DNA of 17,515 nt from Deltaproteobacteria bacterium. Its GTDB lineage: Bacteria > Desulfobacterota > Desulfobacteria > Desulfobacterales > Desulfatirhabdiaceae. Position numbers and translations under genes: made by a program. Positions 6,755 to 14,304 of this stretch are shown one piece after another (position 1 is the stretch's first letter; each line of letters opens with the position of its first letter). The notes under the pieces were generated by a model. The model was not told where the DNA came from. It saw only the letters and a list, made by a program, of their open reading frames with translations, and ran no database searches. The DNA lies in the NCBI GenBank assembly GCA_021778975.1, contig JAJYBO010000032.1:1-17515 (forward strand), read 5' to 3'.

Positions 6755-7705
6755 TCAATCTCTCAACAGAATTTCAATATGATTGCTGACCAGTTCCGGG
6801 AGTCGTTTCAAAGAATATCCGCCTTCCAGAACCGAAATGATTCTACCGCCGGAATATTTGTTGGCGATATCAACGATGCGTTCCATGACATATGTAAAAC
6901 CATCGGTCGAAAGGCTGATGCCAGACATATCGTCATCTATATGGGCGTCGAATCCTGCGGATACCAGCATGACTTCCGGGGCGAACTGATCCATCAGCGG
7001 TGTAAAATCATCGTCCATCACGGATATGTATTCATCATCGCCCTGACCCGGCAGAATCGGATAATTTCGCGTAAATCCAACACCATCTCCAGACCCTTTT
7101 TCAAAAGCCCTGCCTGTACCTGGAAAGGCGAAAGACGGGTGTTCGTGAATGGAATAATAGAAAACTGTTGGATCCGATTCAAAGATATTCTGCGTGCCGT
7201 TTCCGTGATGCACATCGAAATCCATGATGCCTATCCGCTTGACGCCCCATTCACTCTGAATATACCGGGCGGCGATGGCGATATTGTTAAAATAGCAGAA
7301 TCCCATAGCCCGATCCACTTCCGCATGATGACCTGGAGGTCTGACAGCGCAGAATACATTGTCGAGAACGCCGTCCATTACCTGTTTCGCGGCGTTTAAA
7401 ACCCCTCCTACCGCCAGGCGGGCAATGTCATACGTCTGATAACACAACTGATTGTCTTCGCATTCGAAAGTGCTTTTTCCTGCCTGACAGACGGACTTGA
7501 AACGCTCAATATAAGATCTGTCGTGAACCGCTTCAATCCATTTCATTTCGGCCATACACGCATCAAGGCGCATCACTTTGGACAGCAACCCTGCGCGTTC
7601 CAATCCTGAAAAAATTGCGGACAGACGATCCGGAGCTTCGGGATGATAAGGCCCGGTGTCATGATGAAGATACCTGTCGTCATACAAAAAGCCTGTTTTT
7701 TTCAT
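6755..7705 (-). CDS. Histone-deacetylase-superfamily lysine deacylase (AcuC-like)
   Basis: A 316-residue arginase/deacetylase-fold zinc enzyme. The active site is complete: the charge-relay histidines in RPPGHHAE (H126, H127), zinc ligands D164 and H166 in MDFDVHHGNG and D253 in SAGFDAH, and the transition-state tyrosine Y297 in LEGGYS. It resembles bacterial class II HDAC-like enzymes and AcuC, which removes acetyl groups from acetyl-CoA synthetase; acetylpolyamine amidohydrolase activity is an alternative for such enzymes. The start has AGGGA eight bases upstream. It is the first gene of the minus-strand unit with the CBS-ACT, methyltransferase and MBL genes. An acyl-CoA synthetase gene also lies about 6.5 kb away in this window, a plausible but untested substrate. 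Confidence 0.93.
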   Translation of the reverse strand: MKKTGFLYDDRYLHHDTGPYHPEAPDRLSAIFSGLERAGLLSKVMRLDACMAEMKWIEAVHDRSYIERFKSVCQAGKSTFECEDNQLCYQTYDIARLAVGGVLNAAKQVMDGVLDNVFCAVRPPGHHAEVDRAMGFCYFNNIAIAARYIQSEWGVKRIGIMDFDVHHGNGTQNIFESDPTVFYYSIHEHPSFAFPGTGRAFEKGSGDGVGFTRNYPILPGQGDDEYISVMDDDFTPLMDQFAPEVMLVSAGFDAHIDDDMSGISLSTDGFTYVMERIVDIANKYSGGRIISVLEGGYSLKRLPELVSNHIEILLRD

Positions 7706-7762
7706 ATGGATCCCTATGAAGACCGATGTAGGTGATGGACTTGCAAAGTCCCTGAAATATCG

Positions 7763-7788
7763 TCCCGTGGCGAAAGACGACCACGGGA
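7763..7788 (-). terminator. Hairpin between cooC-like gene and deacetylase operon (possible terminator)
   Basis: A perfect 8-bp stem TCCCGTGG (7763-7770) / CCACGGGA (7781-7788) with a 10-base loop. It is followed at once on the plus strand by a second small stem, GAAGCG / CGCTTT, at 7787-7801. It lies 25 bases beyond the cooC-like stop. There is no convincing T-run on the minus strand, so it may be a weak terminator or an mRNA processing structure. Confidence 0.45.
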
Positions 7789-7812
7789 AGCGTATTCGCT
7801 TTCATAAAGGTG

Positions 7813-8562
7813 TCATTGTATAATGGTTTCGAATATTTTATAAGCAGCCTGGATAGCGGGGTTTTCCGCCGGAATGGCTACGGTGGGCTGACCTTTCAGA
7901 TCGTAGGAATAGATATCCCGGTTATCTGGAATGACGCCCGCCAGTGTAATGCCAGCTTCTTCGATCATGCGAAGAATTTCCGGAGACAATTTCTCCTTGA
8001 CCTGGTTGACGATCAGATAACTTTTTCCGACGCCGATTTTCAGCTCTCTGGCCAGTTGATCAATCCGGAGTGCAGAGATGATACTGCGCCGTGATGTGTC
8101 CGATACCATCAGAAGAATATCTACATTGCGGGTGGTTAGTCGGCTGATGTGTTCCATGCCGGCTTCGTTGTCCATAACGATGTAGGGGTAATTGTGAATC
8201 AGTTTGTCCAGAAACGCTGTCAACAGCGTGTTGGCGGCGCAATAGCATCCGGATCCTTCGGGCTGACCCATGACGATGAGGTCATATCCATTGGCTTCGA
8301 CCACTGCCTGTTCCAGCTTCATGGACATGAATACGTCTTTGGTCATACTGCCGGGGACAACGCCCTTTTTCATTTCTTCCCGGGCATTTCCCAATGTGTC
8401 TGTTACTTTGAGGCCAAGTACTTCATTCAGATTGGCATTGCTGTCGGCATCAACGGCCAGCACAGGGGTTTTCCCCTTGCTGACCAGATATTTGATCAGC
8501 ATTCCTGCAACGGTGGTTTTGCCGGCGCCGCCTTTTCCCGCCAGAGCGATAGAATACGCCAT
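7813..8562 (-). CDS. CooC-family nickel-insertion ATPase (CODH maturation type)
   Basis: A 249-residue MinD/SIMIBI-class P-loop ATPase. It carries the deviant Walker A KGGAGKTT (K10, K15), the Walker A' region VLAVDADSN, and the CooC hallmark GSGCYCAAN with C106 and C108, which bind metal at the dimer interface. In the family this ATPase matures the Ni-Fe-S C-cluster of carbon monoxide dehydrogenase; a related member serves acetyl-CoA synthase. The open frame extends to 8640, but the family start MAYSIALAGKGG at 8562, with AAAGGAA upstream, is clearly better. No carbon monoxide dehydrogenase gene is in the window, so its client must be elsewhere. It is transcribed away from the acyl-CoA dehydrogenase. 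Confidence 0.9.
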   Translation of the reverse strand: MAYSIALAGKGGAGKTTVAGMLIKYLVSKGKTPVLAVDADSNANLNEVLGLKVTDTLGNAREEMKKGVVPGSMTKDVFMSMKLEQAVVEANGYDLIVMGQPEGSGCYCAANTLLTAFLDKLIHNYPYIVMDNEAGMEHISRLTTRNVDILLMVSDTSRRSIISALRIDQLARELKIGVGKSYLIVNQVKEKLSPEILRMIEEAGITLAGVIPDNRDIYSYDLKGQPTVAIPAENPAIQAAYKIFETIIQ

Positions 8563-8616
8563 GTGATTCGAGTTCCTTTCGATGATAAAAACAATAATGA
8601 TGTGATTGATACAACC

Positions 8617-8651
8617 ATTATCCCATAAGTCACTTGACATGAACAGTCAAG
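8617..8651 (-). promoter_or_regulatory. Inverted repeat and possible promoter upstream of cooC-like gene
   Basis: CTTGAC (8633-8638) and GTCAAG (8646-8651) form a perfect 6-bp inverted repeat with a 7-base spacer. On the minus strand the right arm includes TTGACT, a good -35 box (rc of 8645-8650), but the -10 candidates are imperfect: TATGGG at 17-base spacing or GATAAT at 22. An operator overlapping a weak promoter is one reading. Confidence 0.3.
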
Positions 8652-8690
8652 CAACTTTTTTGATGTTGGCGATATCAGCGACCAAATTCC

Positions 8691-8739
8691 TTGCAATGCG
8701 GAAAAGTCTATGTTAAATTCCGACTGAACGATCACTCAG
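8691..8739 (+). promoter_or_regulatory. Candidate promoter and TetR-like operator upstream of acyl-CoA dehydrogenase
   Basis: TTGCAA (8691-8696) and TTAAAT (8713-8718) are spaced by 16 bases, each matching four of six consensus bases. Immediately downstream is the palindrome CTGAACGATCACTCAG (8724-8739), centred on GATC, with 12 of 16 positions symmetric. Palindromes of this TGAACG...TCA type are bound by TetR-family fatty-acid regulators in other bacteria, so a repressor site for the dehydrogenase is plausible. No regulator gene is nearby. Confidence 0.35.
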
Positions 8740-8853
8740 AATTTTGTTTGATTACGTGATGTATTCATTTTATTGGACTTTTTTCTGTTTTTGAAAACAG
8801 ATCATGGGGTTTTGACATTCACATTTCAACATGCAGCGTTACAGGAGGTTACA

Positions 8854-10008
8854 ATGGATTTTGAGCTTACCAAAGAGCAGATCATGATTCAGAAATCGGC
8901 GCGGGAGTTTGCCAAAGGCGAATTTGACAAAGAGCTGGCGCTCGAGCTTGAGAAAAAACACGAATTTCCGACCAGCATCTGGAAAAAAGCTGCGAAGGAA
9001 GGGTTTATCGGGATTCATTTCGATGAAAAATATTCGGGGCAGGGGCTTGGCGTCACCGAGAATATCATTGTGGCGGAAGAATTCTGTGCAAAAGATTCCA
9101 CGATAGGAAGCGCTCTGGTGCTGGCAGGTTTTGCGTCCGAATGTCTGCTGCGGTTTGCCAGTGAAGAACTCAAACAGAAATTTCTGCCACTGGTCGCTGA
9201 GGGCAAGACGCTGTCCGCGGGCGCTTTTACGGAACCGGATCATGGGTCAGACATCAATTCCATGAATACCACCGCGGTACGCGACGGGGATGAATGGGTC
9301 ATCAACGGCACTAAAACCTTTATTACCAATGGATGTCTGGCTGGTTTTTTCACGGTTCTCTGTCAGACGGATCCAGACGCCAAGCCTCCTCGTAAGGGCA
9401 TCAGCATGATTCTGGTGGAGGCGGACCACAAAGGCGTTACGGCCACTGATCTTGGCGATAAGATGGGTATTCACATGATGTCAACGGCTGAGGTCAATTT
9501 TAAGGATGTTCGGGTACCGGTCTCTAATCTGGTAGGAAAAGAAGGTCGGGGATTTTATCAGGTGCTGGAATTCTTCGATGAAAGCCGTATTCTGATTGCC
9601 GCTCAGGCGCTGGGAACCGCGCAGGGTGCATTCGACCGGGCGCTGGCATATGTGAAACAGCGCGAACAGTTTGGAAAAAAACTGGCCGAATTACAGATCA
9701 CCCAGCATAAACTGGCGGATATGGCCACCAAAATCGAACTGGCAAGGCTGATGACCTACAAGGCGGCCTGGAACTACGATCAGGGCAGAATTGACCCCAA
9801 ACTGACATCCATGGCCAAGATGTACGCTGCCAGAACTGCTGTGGAAGTAGCCGATGAAGCGATTCAGCTTCTGGGTGGGTATGGGTATATGGCGGAATAT
9901 GAAGTGGAGCGTTTCTATCGGGACGCCAAAATTACTGAAATATACGAAGGCACCAAAGAAATTCAGAAAAACGCCATTGCGAGTGCTGTTCTGGGAAAAT
10001 TTAAATAA
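8854..10008 (+). CDS. Acyl-CoA dehydrogenase
   Basis: A 384-residue FAD-dependent acyl-CoA dehydrogenase with all three domains: helical N-terminus (FELTKEQIMIQKSAREFA), middle beta domain with the FAD/substrate motif AFTEPDHGSD and WVINGTKTFITNG, and C-terminal helical domain with LGGYGYMAEYEVERFYRDAKI. The catalytic base is very probably E365 in IYEGTKEIQ, the short-chain/butyryl-type position. It oxidises an acyl-CoA to the 2-enoyl-CoA and passes electrons to electron-transfer flavoprotein. Chain length or ring substrate cannot be told. The frame is open from 8773, but AGGAGG at 8843-8848 fixes the ATG at 8854. It stands alone, divergent from cooC and convergent with the ferredoxin. Confidence 0.95.
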   Translation: MDFELTKEQIMIQKSAREFAKGEFDKELALELEKKHEFPTSIWKKAAKEGFIGIHFDEKYSGQGLGVTENIIVAEEFCAKDSTIGSALVLAGFASECLLRFASEELKQKFLPLVAEGKTLSAGAFTEPDHGSDINSMNTTAVRDGDEWVINGTKTFITNGCLAGFFTVLCQTDPDAKPPRKGISMILVEADHKGVTATDLGDKMGIHMMSTAEVNFKDVRVPVSNLVGKEGRGFYQVLEFFDESRILIAAQALGTAQGAFDRALAYVKQREQFGKKLAELQITQHKLADMATKIELARLMTYKAAWNYDQGRIDPKLTSMAKMYAARTAVEVADEAIQLLGGYGYMAEYEVERFYRDAKITEIYEGTKEIQKNAIASAVLGKFK

Positions 10009-10035
10009 AGCGCCCTTGTAAAAAACAACTTCAAA

Positions 10036-10093
10036 CGGCTTTGTAAAATGTTTGCAGATAACGCGCTCAAAATGCGGATATTTTACGAAGTCG
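10036..10093 (+). repeat. Short, degenerate copy of the palindromic repeat (possible terminator)
   Basis: CGGCTTTGTAAAAT (10036-10049) and ATTTTACGAAGTCG (10080-10093) can pair over 14 bases with two G-U wobbles in a plus-strand transcript, around a 30-base loop. The arms match the outer arms of the full element at 1836-1959, while the core is different. It starts 28 bases after the dehydrogenase stop and could end or stabilise that transcript. Confidence 0.65.
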
Positions 10094-10121
10094 CCTCGCT
10101 TTGGAAAACAGATCGGATAGA

Positions 10122-10162
10122 TAGAAAACTTTCCTGACTCGGAACAAGCAGCCAGGAAAGTT
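10122..10162 (-). terminator. Terminator after ferredoxin
   Basis: AACTTTCCTG (10127-10136) and CAGGAAAGTT (10153-10162) form a perfect 10-bp stem with a 16-base loop. Read on the minus strand it ends in AGTTTTCTATC. It begins 11 bases past the ferredoxin stop, the position expected for its intrinsic terminator. Confidence 0.7.
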
Positions 10163-10173
10163 GACAGGCGTGA

Positions 10174-10362
10174 TCAGACTTCTTCGATAGTGATGGCGCC
10201 GGCTTCACAGACTTCAATGCAGCTTTCGCAGCCAAGGCATTCTTCCGCGTTTACCGGGGATGATTTCCCGTTGACCATCTCGTAAACTTCGACGGGGCAA
10301 ACATCCACACATTCTTCACAGCCTTTGCACAGGTCTTCATCAACAATGGGGTTAAAAGCCAT
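10174..10362 (-). CDS. 2[4Fe-4S] ferredoxin
   Basis: A 62-residue clostridial-type ferredoxin. Two complete CX2CX2CX3C motifs are present: C12, C15, C18, C22 (followed by the usual Pro) and C42, C45, C48, C52 (followed by Glu instead of Pro). It carries low-potential electrons in the cytosol of anaerobes, probably to and from oxidoreductases encoded elsewhere. The second CX3C-E in place of C-P is a mild deviation that may shift cluster potential. The start is firm, with AAAGGAGG upstream of the ATG at 10362. It is a single-gene unit with its own terminator, a TATAAT-like -10 box at 10446-10451 on the minus strand (without a good -35) and a small hairpin in its leader. Base use is like its neighbours. 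Confidence 0.96.
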   Translation of the reverse strand: MAFNPIVDEDLCKGCEECVDVCPVEVYEMVNGKSSPVNAEECLGCESCIEVCEAGAITIEEV

Positions 10363-10392
10363 TTAACAAGCCTCCTTTCATCAGGGATTTTG

Positions 10393-10410
10393 GGTGAAAA
10401 AACTTTCACC
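10393..10410 (-). promoter_or_regulatory. Small hairpin/palindrome in the ferredoxin leader
   Basis: GGTGAAA (10393-10399) and TTTCACC (10404-10410) form a perfect 7-bp stem with a 4-base loop, about 20 bases upstream of the ferredoxin Shine-Dalgarno sequence. It could be an operator or an mRNA-stabilising hairpin. No family of regulator can be named. Confidence 0.35.
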
Positions 10411-10510
10411 AGATTATGTATCTTTCGGGCAAAGTCCATATATCAATTATACGGGGGAGTCAAGCATTGAAATGAATTATTCGGGAAAAAAACATCATAT
10501 CCTAAAAAAT

Positions 10511-10531
10511 TTGACGCTTTCGTAAAGAATC
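10511..10531 (+). repeat. Half-site of the palindromic repeat
   Basis: TTGACGCTTTCGTAAAGAATC resembles the outer arm of the full element (around 1835-1855), but is degenerate and has no opposite arm nearby. It is listed as a possible remnant only. Confidence 0.35.
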
Positions 10532-10543
10532 AAAATAATGACT

Positions 10544-10568
10544 AACTGGTGAAGCGGTGTCACCAGTT
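10544..10568 (-). terminator. Candidate terminator after leuD
   Basis: AACTGGTGA (10544-10552) and TCACCAGTT (10560-10568) make a perfect 9-bp stem with a 7-base loop, 10 bases past the leuD stop. The minus-strand tail (AGTCATTATTTTG) is only moderately T-rich, so termination may be partial. Confidence 0.6.
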
Positions 10569-10578
10569 TATGACGCCA

Positions 10579-11103
10579 TCAATAACGCGTATCGGCATAG
10601 TTGACCCAGCCGCCGGCGTGTACCAACTCGACATCAAAATCGGCAATGGAGAGCGGAATCGTATCGGTTCGTTTCTGATTCTGAAAAATCAGTTTCCGAT
10701 CTTCCAGCAGAGTGGCGACCTGTGTCGGTGTCCCTGCATAGTTGGCGAAAATATCGTTCAGCGTTTCCTTCGGCAGTTCGATAGCCATCATACCGCAGTT
10801 GAACATGTTCTGTCTGAAAATTCTGGCGAAACTCTCGGCGATGACCATATGGATGCCGTTGACCTCCAGCGCCCAGGGTGCGTGTTCGCGTGAGGAGCCA
10901 CAGCCGAAATTGGCGCGGGTGACAATGACGGATTTCCCGACGATATCTTTTTTAAAATCGAATTCTTCTATGGAAAGATCTTCCAGAAGATAGGGACGTA
11001 GCGCCTCCCGGCTGTTTTCGGTTAAATATTTGGCCGGAATGATTTCATCCGTATTGATATCCGATCTGTCGAGAAAAAGAACCTGTCCGTTGAAGTTTTT
11101 CAT
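10579..11103 (-). CDS. leuD: 3-isopropylmalate dehydratase small subunit (LeuD-like)
   Basis: A 174-residue swivel-domain protein of the aconitase superfamily, the length of the short archaeal/deltaproteobacterial LeuD type rather than the 200-residue enterobacterial form. Signatures are DINTDEIIPAKYL at 15-27, FGCGSSREHA at 66-75 (with the catalytic serine region) and FARIFRQNMFNCG at 92-104. Together with LeuC it should isomerise 2- to 3-isopropylmalate in leucine synthesis. Related small subunits also act on dimethylmalate or homoaconitate, and neither leuA nor leuB is present to confirm the pathway. The start at 11103 has GAGAG about seven bases upstream. The gap from leuC is 74 bases, consistent with one operon. 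Confidence 0.88.
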   Translation of the reverse strand: MKNFNGQVLFLDRSDINTDEIIPAKYLTENSREALRPYLLEDLSIEEFDFKKDIVGKSVIVTRANFGCGSSREHAPWALEVNGIHMVIAESFARIFRQNMFNCGMMAIELPKETLNDIFANYAGTPTQVATLLEDRKLIFQNQKRTDTIPLSIADFDVELVHAGGWVNYADTRY

Positions 11104-11177
11104 AAAGTACTCTCATGTTCATGGGTATAGGGTTGCACGATCCGCTGCCGACCTTGACGTTTCATCCGGGCGGTGAG

Positions 11178-12509
11178 TCAGGAATTCTGAAGTGAAGGCG
11201 TGATATATCCGGCAATGGCGGTATAGGCGGCTGTCGCCGGACTCATCAGATGCACCATGGCCCCCTTTCCCATACGACCGTTGAAATTGCGGTTGGTGGT
11301 GGATGCGCAGACCTCTCCCTCCGCCATGACCCCGTTGCTCATGCCGAGACAGGCGCCGCAGGTGGGGTTGGTCACGCAGAAACCGGCATCCATGAAGGTC
11401 TGGATGAGGCCTTCTTCGATAGCCTGGCGAAAGATCGCAGAAGTTGCCGGCGCTACGATGCCGCGAACCGATTCACTGATTTTGCGGCCATTCAGGATTG
11501 CCGCCGCAACCCGCAGGTCTTCTATCCTTCCGTTGGTGCAGGAGCCGATATACACCTGATCTACGGGCGTTCCCTGAAGCTCCCGCGCGGGTTTGACCTG
11601 GTCGGGCTTGAATCCGAACGTGGCCTGCGGTTCCAGGCCGGAGACATCGTGTTCCATGACAGCATCGTATACGGCGTCTTGATCCGGAAGATATTTGGAA
11701 AAATCGGTGAGCGCCTCTTCCTGAGAGCTGTATTCATGCTGGATATATTTCCACAGATAACGCACCGTTGTTATGTCCGGATAGCAGATGCCGCAGGTTG
11801 CGCCGGCTTCGACCGCCATGTTGCACAGTGTCATCCGGGCTTCCATGCTCATGGCGTCAACGACAGGGCCTGAAAATTCAATGACCTTTTGGGTGGCGCC
11901 GTCAACGCCGATGCGGCCGATGACGGACAAAATGACATCCTTGGCGTGAACGCCTTCCGGGAGCCGCCCCGTGATCCGGATGTTGATGGAATGCGGGTAA
12001 TGGAATGCGCAGACGCCTTTCAGTATGCCGACTTCAAGATCAGTTGTGCCGACACCAGCGGCGAATGCTCCGAATGCGCCGTGCGTGCAGGTGTGGGAAT
12101 CGCCCATGATGATGGTGTAGCCAGGTCTGACAAATCCCTTTTCCGGAAAGAGTGCGTGGCAGACGCCGTTATGGCCGATATCGAAGAAATCCTGAATGTT
12201 ATGGCGTCTCGCCCAGTCTCTGAGAATTTTGCCCTGAAGCGCGGTTTTGGAATCTTTGGCCGGGGAGACATGGTCTATGACAACCTTGATTTTTGATGTG
12301 TCAAACACGCGGTCCTTGCCGCGGGCGATCAGATCGTTGATAGCGATAGGGGTGGTGATTTCATGACAGAACACTGCATCCAGCCGGATAACATGAACAT
12401 CATCGAAAGGGGCGTCCACCCGGTGAGTGTCAAAAATTTTTTCAGCAATTGTTTTTCCCACGCGCGTATTGTCTCCGGTATAGGGTTGATAAGGGGTTCT
12501 AATCTGCAT
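11178..12509 (-). CDS. leuC: 3-isopropylmalate dehydratase large subunit (LeuC-like)
   Basis: A 443-residue aconitase-superfamily large subunit. The [4Fe-4S] cysteines are C324 (GSCTNGR) and C384/C387 (TCGACLG). Other signatures are MGDSHTCTHGAFGAFAAGVG at about 135-154 and NRNFNGRMG near 406-414. It dehydrates and rehydrates isopropylmalate with LeuD in the cytosol. The N-terminus carries about 17 extra residues before GKTIAEKIF, where most LeuC proteins begin. The first ATG at 12509 overlaps the end of lepA by 11 bases, which suggests coupling; no strong Shine-Dalgarno sequence is seen. As for LeuD, dimethylmalate or homoaconitate hydratase activity remains possible. Confidence 0.9.
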   Translation of the reverse strand: MQIRTPYQPYTGDNTRVGKTIAEKIFDTHRVDAPFDDVHVIRLDAVFCHEITTPIAINDLIARGKDRVFDTSKIKVVIDHVSPAKDSKTALQGKILRDWARRHNIQDFFDIGHNGVCHALFPEKGFVRPGYTIIMGDSHTCTHGAFGAFAAGVGTTDLEVGILKGVCAFHYPHSINIRITGRLPEGVHAKDVILSVIGRIGVDGATQKVIEFSGPVVDAMSMEARMTLCNMAVEAGATCGICYPDITTVRYLWKYIQHEYSSQEEALTDFSKYLPDQDAVYDAVMEHDVSGLEPQATFGFKPDQVKPARELQGTPVDQVYIGSCTNGRIEDLRVAAAILNGRKISESVRGIVAPATSAIFRQAIEEGLIQTFMDAGFCVTNPTCGACLGMSNGVMAEGEVCASTTNRNFNGRMGKGAMVHLMSPATAAYTAIAGYITPSLQNS

Positions 12510-14304
12510 CTGTCTTCAAAACCGCCAGAAAGGCGGATTGGGGGATCATGACTTTTCCCACCATTTTCATACGTTTTTTACCTTTTTTCTGCTTTTCGAG
12601 AAGTTTGCGTTTCCGGGAAATATCACCGCCGTAACATTTTGCGGTAACGTCTTTCCGAAATGCCGAAACGGTTGTTCTGGCGATGATCGTGCCGCCGATA
12701 GCACCCTGAATTGCAATTTTGTACATCTGCCGGGGAATTTCATCCTTCAGTTTTTCGCAAGCAATCCGGGCGCGTTCCACGGACCTGTCCTTGTGGACAA
12801 GCTGGGATAGGGCGTCCACCCGTTCTCCGTTAATCAGGATATCCATTTTGACCAACTGGGTTTCCCTGAAATCGATCAATTCATAATCGAAGGAGCCATA
12901 CCCCTGGGTGATGGATTTCAGCTTGTCGTAAAAATCATAGACGACTTCAGACAGAGGCAGCTCGAAAAACATTTCCAGCCGATTGTTCGTCAGATACTGA
13001 TAATTGGTGTTGACGCCGCGTCTGTCCAAACACAGCTTCATGACCGCACCCATATATTTGTCCGGAATGATGATGGTGGCGCGGATGTAAGGCTCCCGCG
13101 TCAGTTCGATGGTCGTTGGATCCGGGTACACCGCCGGGTTGTCGATGATTTGTGTGTCGCCGTCTTTCATGACGAGCTGATACTGCACTGAAGGCGCCGT
13201 CAGAATGATGGACAGATCGAATTCACGTTCGAGTCGTTCCTGAACAACTTCCAGGTGAAGGAGCCCCAGAAATCCACAGCGAAACCCAAAGCCGAGAGCG
13301 GCGGACGCATCTTTTTCATATACCAGAGATGCGTCGTTTAGCTGTAGCTTTTCAAGCCCTTCGGCCAGTTCGGGGTAGTTGTCCGCGGCCACCGGATACA
13401 GCGACGAAAAAACAACGGGCTTGGCGACCTTGAAACCCGGCATAGCGCTGTCACAGGGGGTGGATGCGTTCGTGATGGTGTCGCCGCACCGGGTGTCGCT
13501 GACGGTTTTGATGCCGGCGATGAGATAACCGACCTGGCCTGCGGACAACTTCTGCTGCGGAATCCGTTTGATCTGAAAGACACCGACTTCCTCCACCTTG
13601 TGGCGGGCGTCGTTCGACATGAACATGATGGTGTCGCCGGCCCGCAGCGTTCCCTGAAATACCCGGAAATGTACGATGGTTCCCCGGTACGCATCATAAT
13701 GGCTGTCAAAGATGAGGGCTTTCAGCGGCAGTTCCGGGTCGCCGGTCGGCGGCGGCAGAATTGAGACGATGCCTTCCAGTACGTCCTGGATACCGATGCC
13801 TTCCTTGGCGGACGTCAAAATCGCTTTGTCCGGATCCAGGCCGAGATCTGCCTCTATTTGCTGTTTAACCCGATCGATATCCGCGGACGGCAGGTCAATT
13901 TTGTTGATGATGGGAATGATTTCAAGATCATGTTCCATTGCCAGATACAGATTGGCGATGGTTTGCGCTTCCACTCCCTGGCTGGCGTCCACCAGCAGCA
14001 ATGCGCCTTCACAGGAAGCCAGGGCGCGCGATACTTCGTAGGTGAAATCCACATGCCCCGGCGTGTCAATCAGATTGAGTGAATAGGTCTGACCGTTTTG
14101 AGCGGTGTAGGGCAGACAGATGGTCTGACTCTTGATGGTGATGCCGCGCTCGCGCTCGATATCCATGGAATCCAGAATCTGGTCCTTGAAATCCCGGTCC
14201 GCCACAACGTGAGTGGCCTGGATCAACCGGTCGGAAAGTGTGGATTTTCCATGATCAATATGGGCGATAATGCTGAAATTTCTTATGGAACTGATGGTAT
14301 TCAT
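12499..14304 (-). CDS. lepA: Elongation factor 4 (LepA), ribosome back-translocase GTPase
   Basis: A 601-residue translational GTPase, essentially the E. coli LepA length (599). G1 is AHIDHGKST at 14-22, the switch I region ERERGITIKSQ about 50-60, G3 DTPGHVDF at 80-87, G4 NKIDLP at 134-139. The LepA-specific C-terminus shows CYGGDISRKRKLLEKQKKGK. LepA acts on stalled or mis-translocated ribosomes and in 30S assembly. The open frame begins with TTG at 14355, but the ATG at 14304 gives the family start MNTISSIRNFSII; Shine-Dalgarno signals are weak for both. It is the first gene of a lepA-leuC-leuD unit, and leuC begins inside its last codons. Confidence 0.97.
   Translation of the reverse strand: MNTISSIRNFSIIAHIDHGKSTLSDRLIQATHVVADRDFKDQILDSMDIERERGITIKSQTICLPYTAQNGQTYSLNLIDTPGHVDFTYEVSRALASCEGALLLVDASQGVEAQTIANLYLAMEHDLEIIPIINKIDLPSADIDRVKQQIEADLGLDPDKAILTSAKEGIGIQDVLEGIVSILPPPTGDPELPLKALIFDSHYDAYRGTIVHFRVFQGTLRAGDTIMFMSNDARHKVEEVGVFQIKRIPQQKLSAGQVGYLIAGIKTVSDTRCGDTITNASTPCDSAMPGFKVAKPVVFSSLYPVAADNYPELAEGLEKLQLNDASLVYEKDASAALGFGFRCGFLGLLHLEVVQERLEREFDLSIILTAPSVQYQLVMKDGDTQIIDNPAVYPDPTTIELTREPYIRATIIIPDKYMGAVMKLCLDRRGVNTNYQYLTNNRLEMFFELPLSEVVYDFYDKLKSITQGYGSFDYELIDFRETQLVKMDILINGERVDALSQLVHKDRSVERARIACEKLKDEIPRQMYKIAIQGAIGGTIIARTTVSAFRKDVTAKCYGGDISRKRKLLEKQKKGKKRMKMVGKVMIPQSAFLAVLKTDAD

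Noticed and set aside
6749..7399. Open frame of 216 codons opposite the deacetylase
   Set aside because: The minus-strand frame has every active-site residue of a deacetylase; the plus-strand frame has no motif and no ribosome binding site.
8563..8640. Extended N-terminus of the CooC-like ATPase
   Set aside because: The P-loop of this family sits within the first 17 residues, and a Shine-Dalgarno-like AAAGGAA precedes ATG 8562.
11250..11873. Long open frame of 207 codons opposite leuC
   Set aside because: It is the antisense of a clear aconitase-family gene, has no family resemblance, and arises from codon bias.
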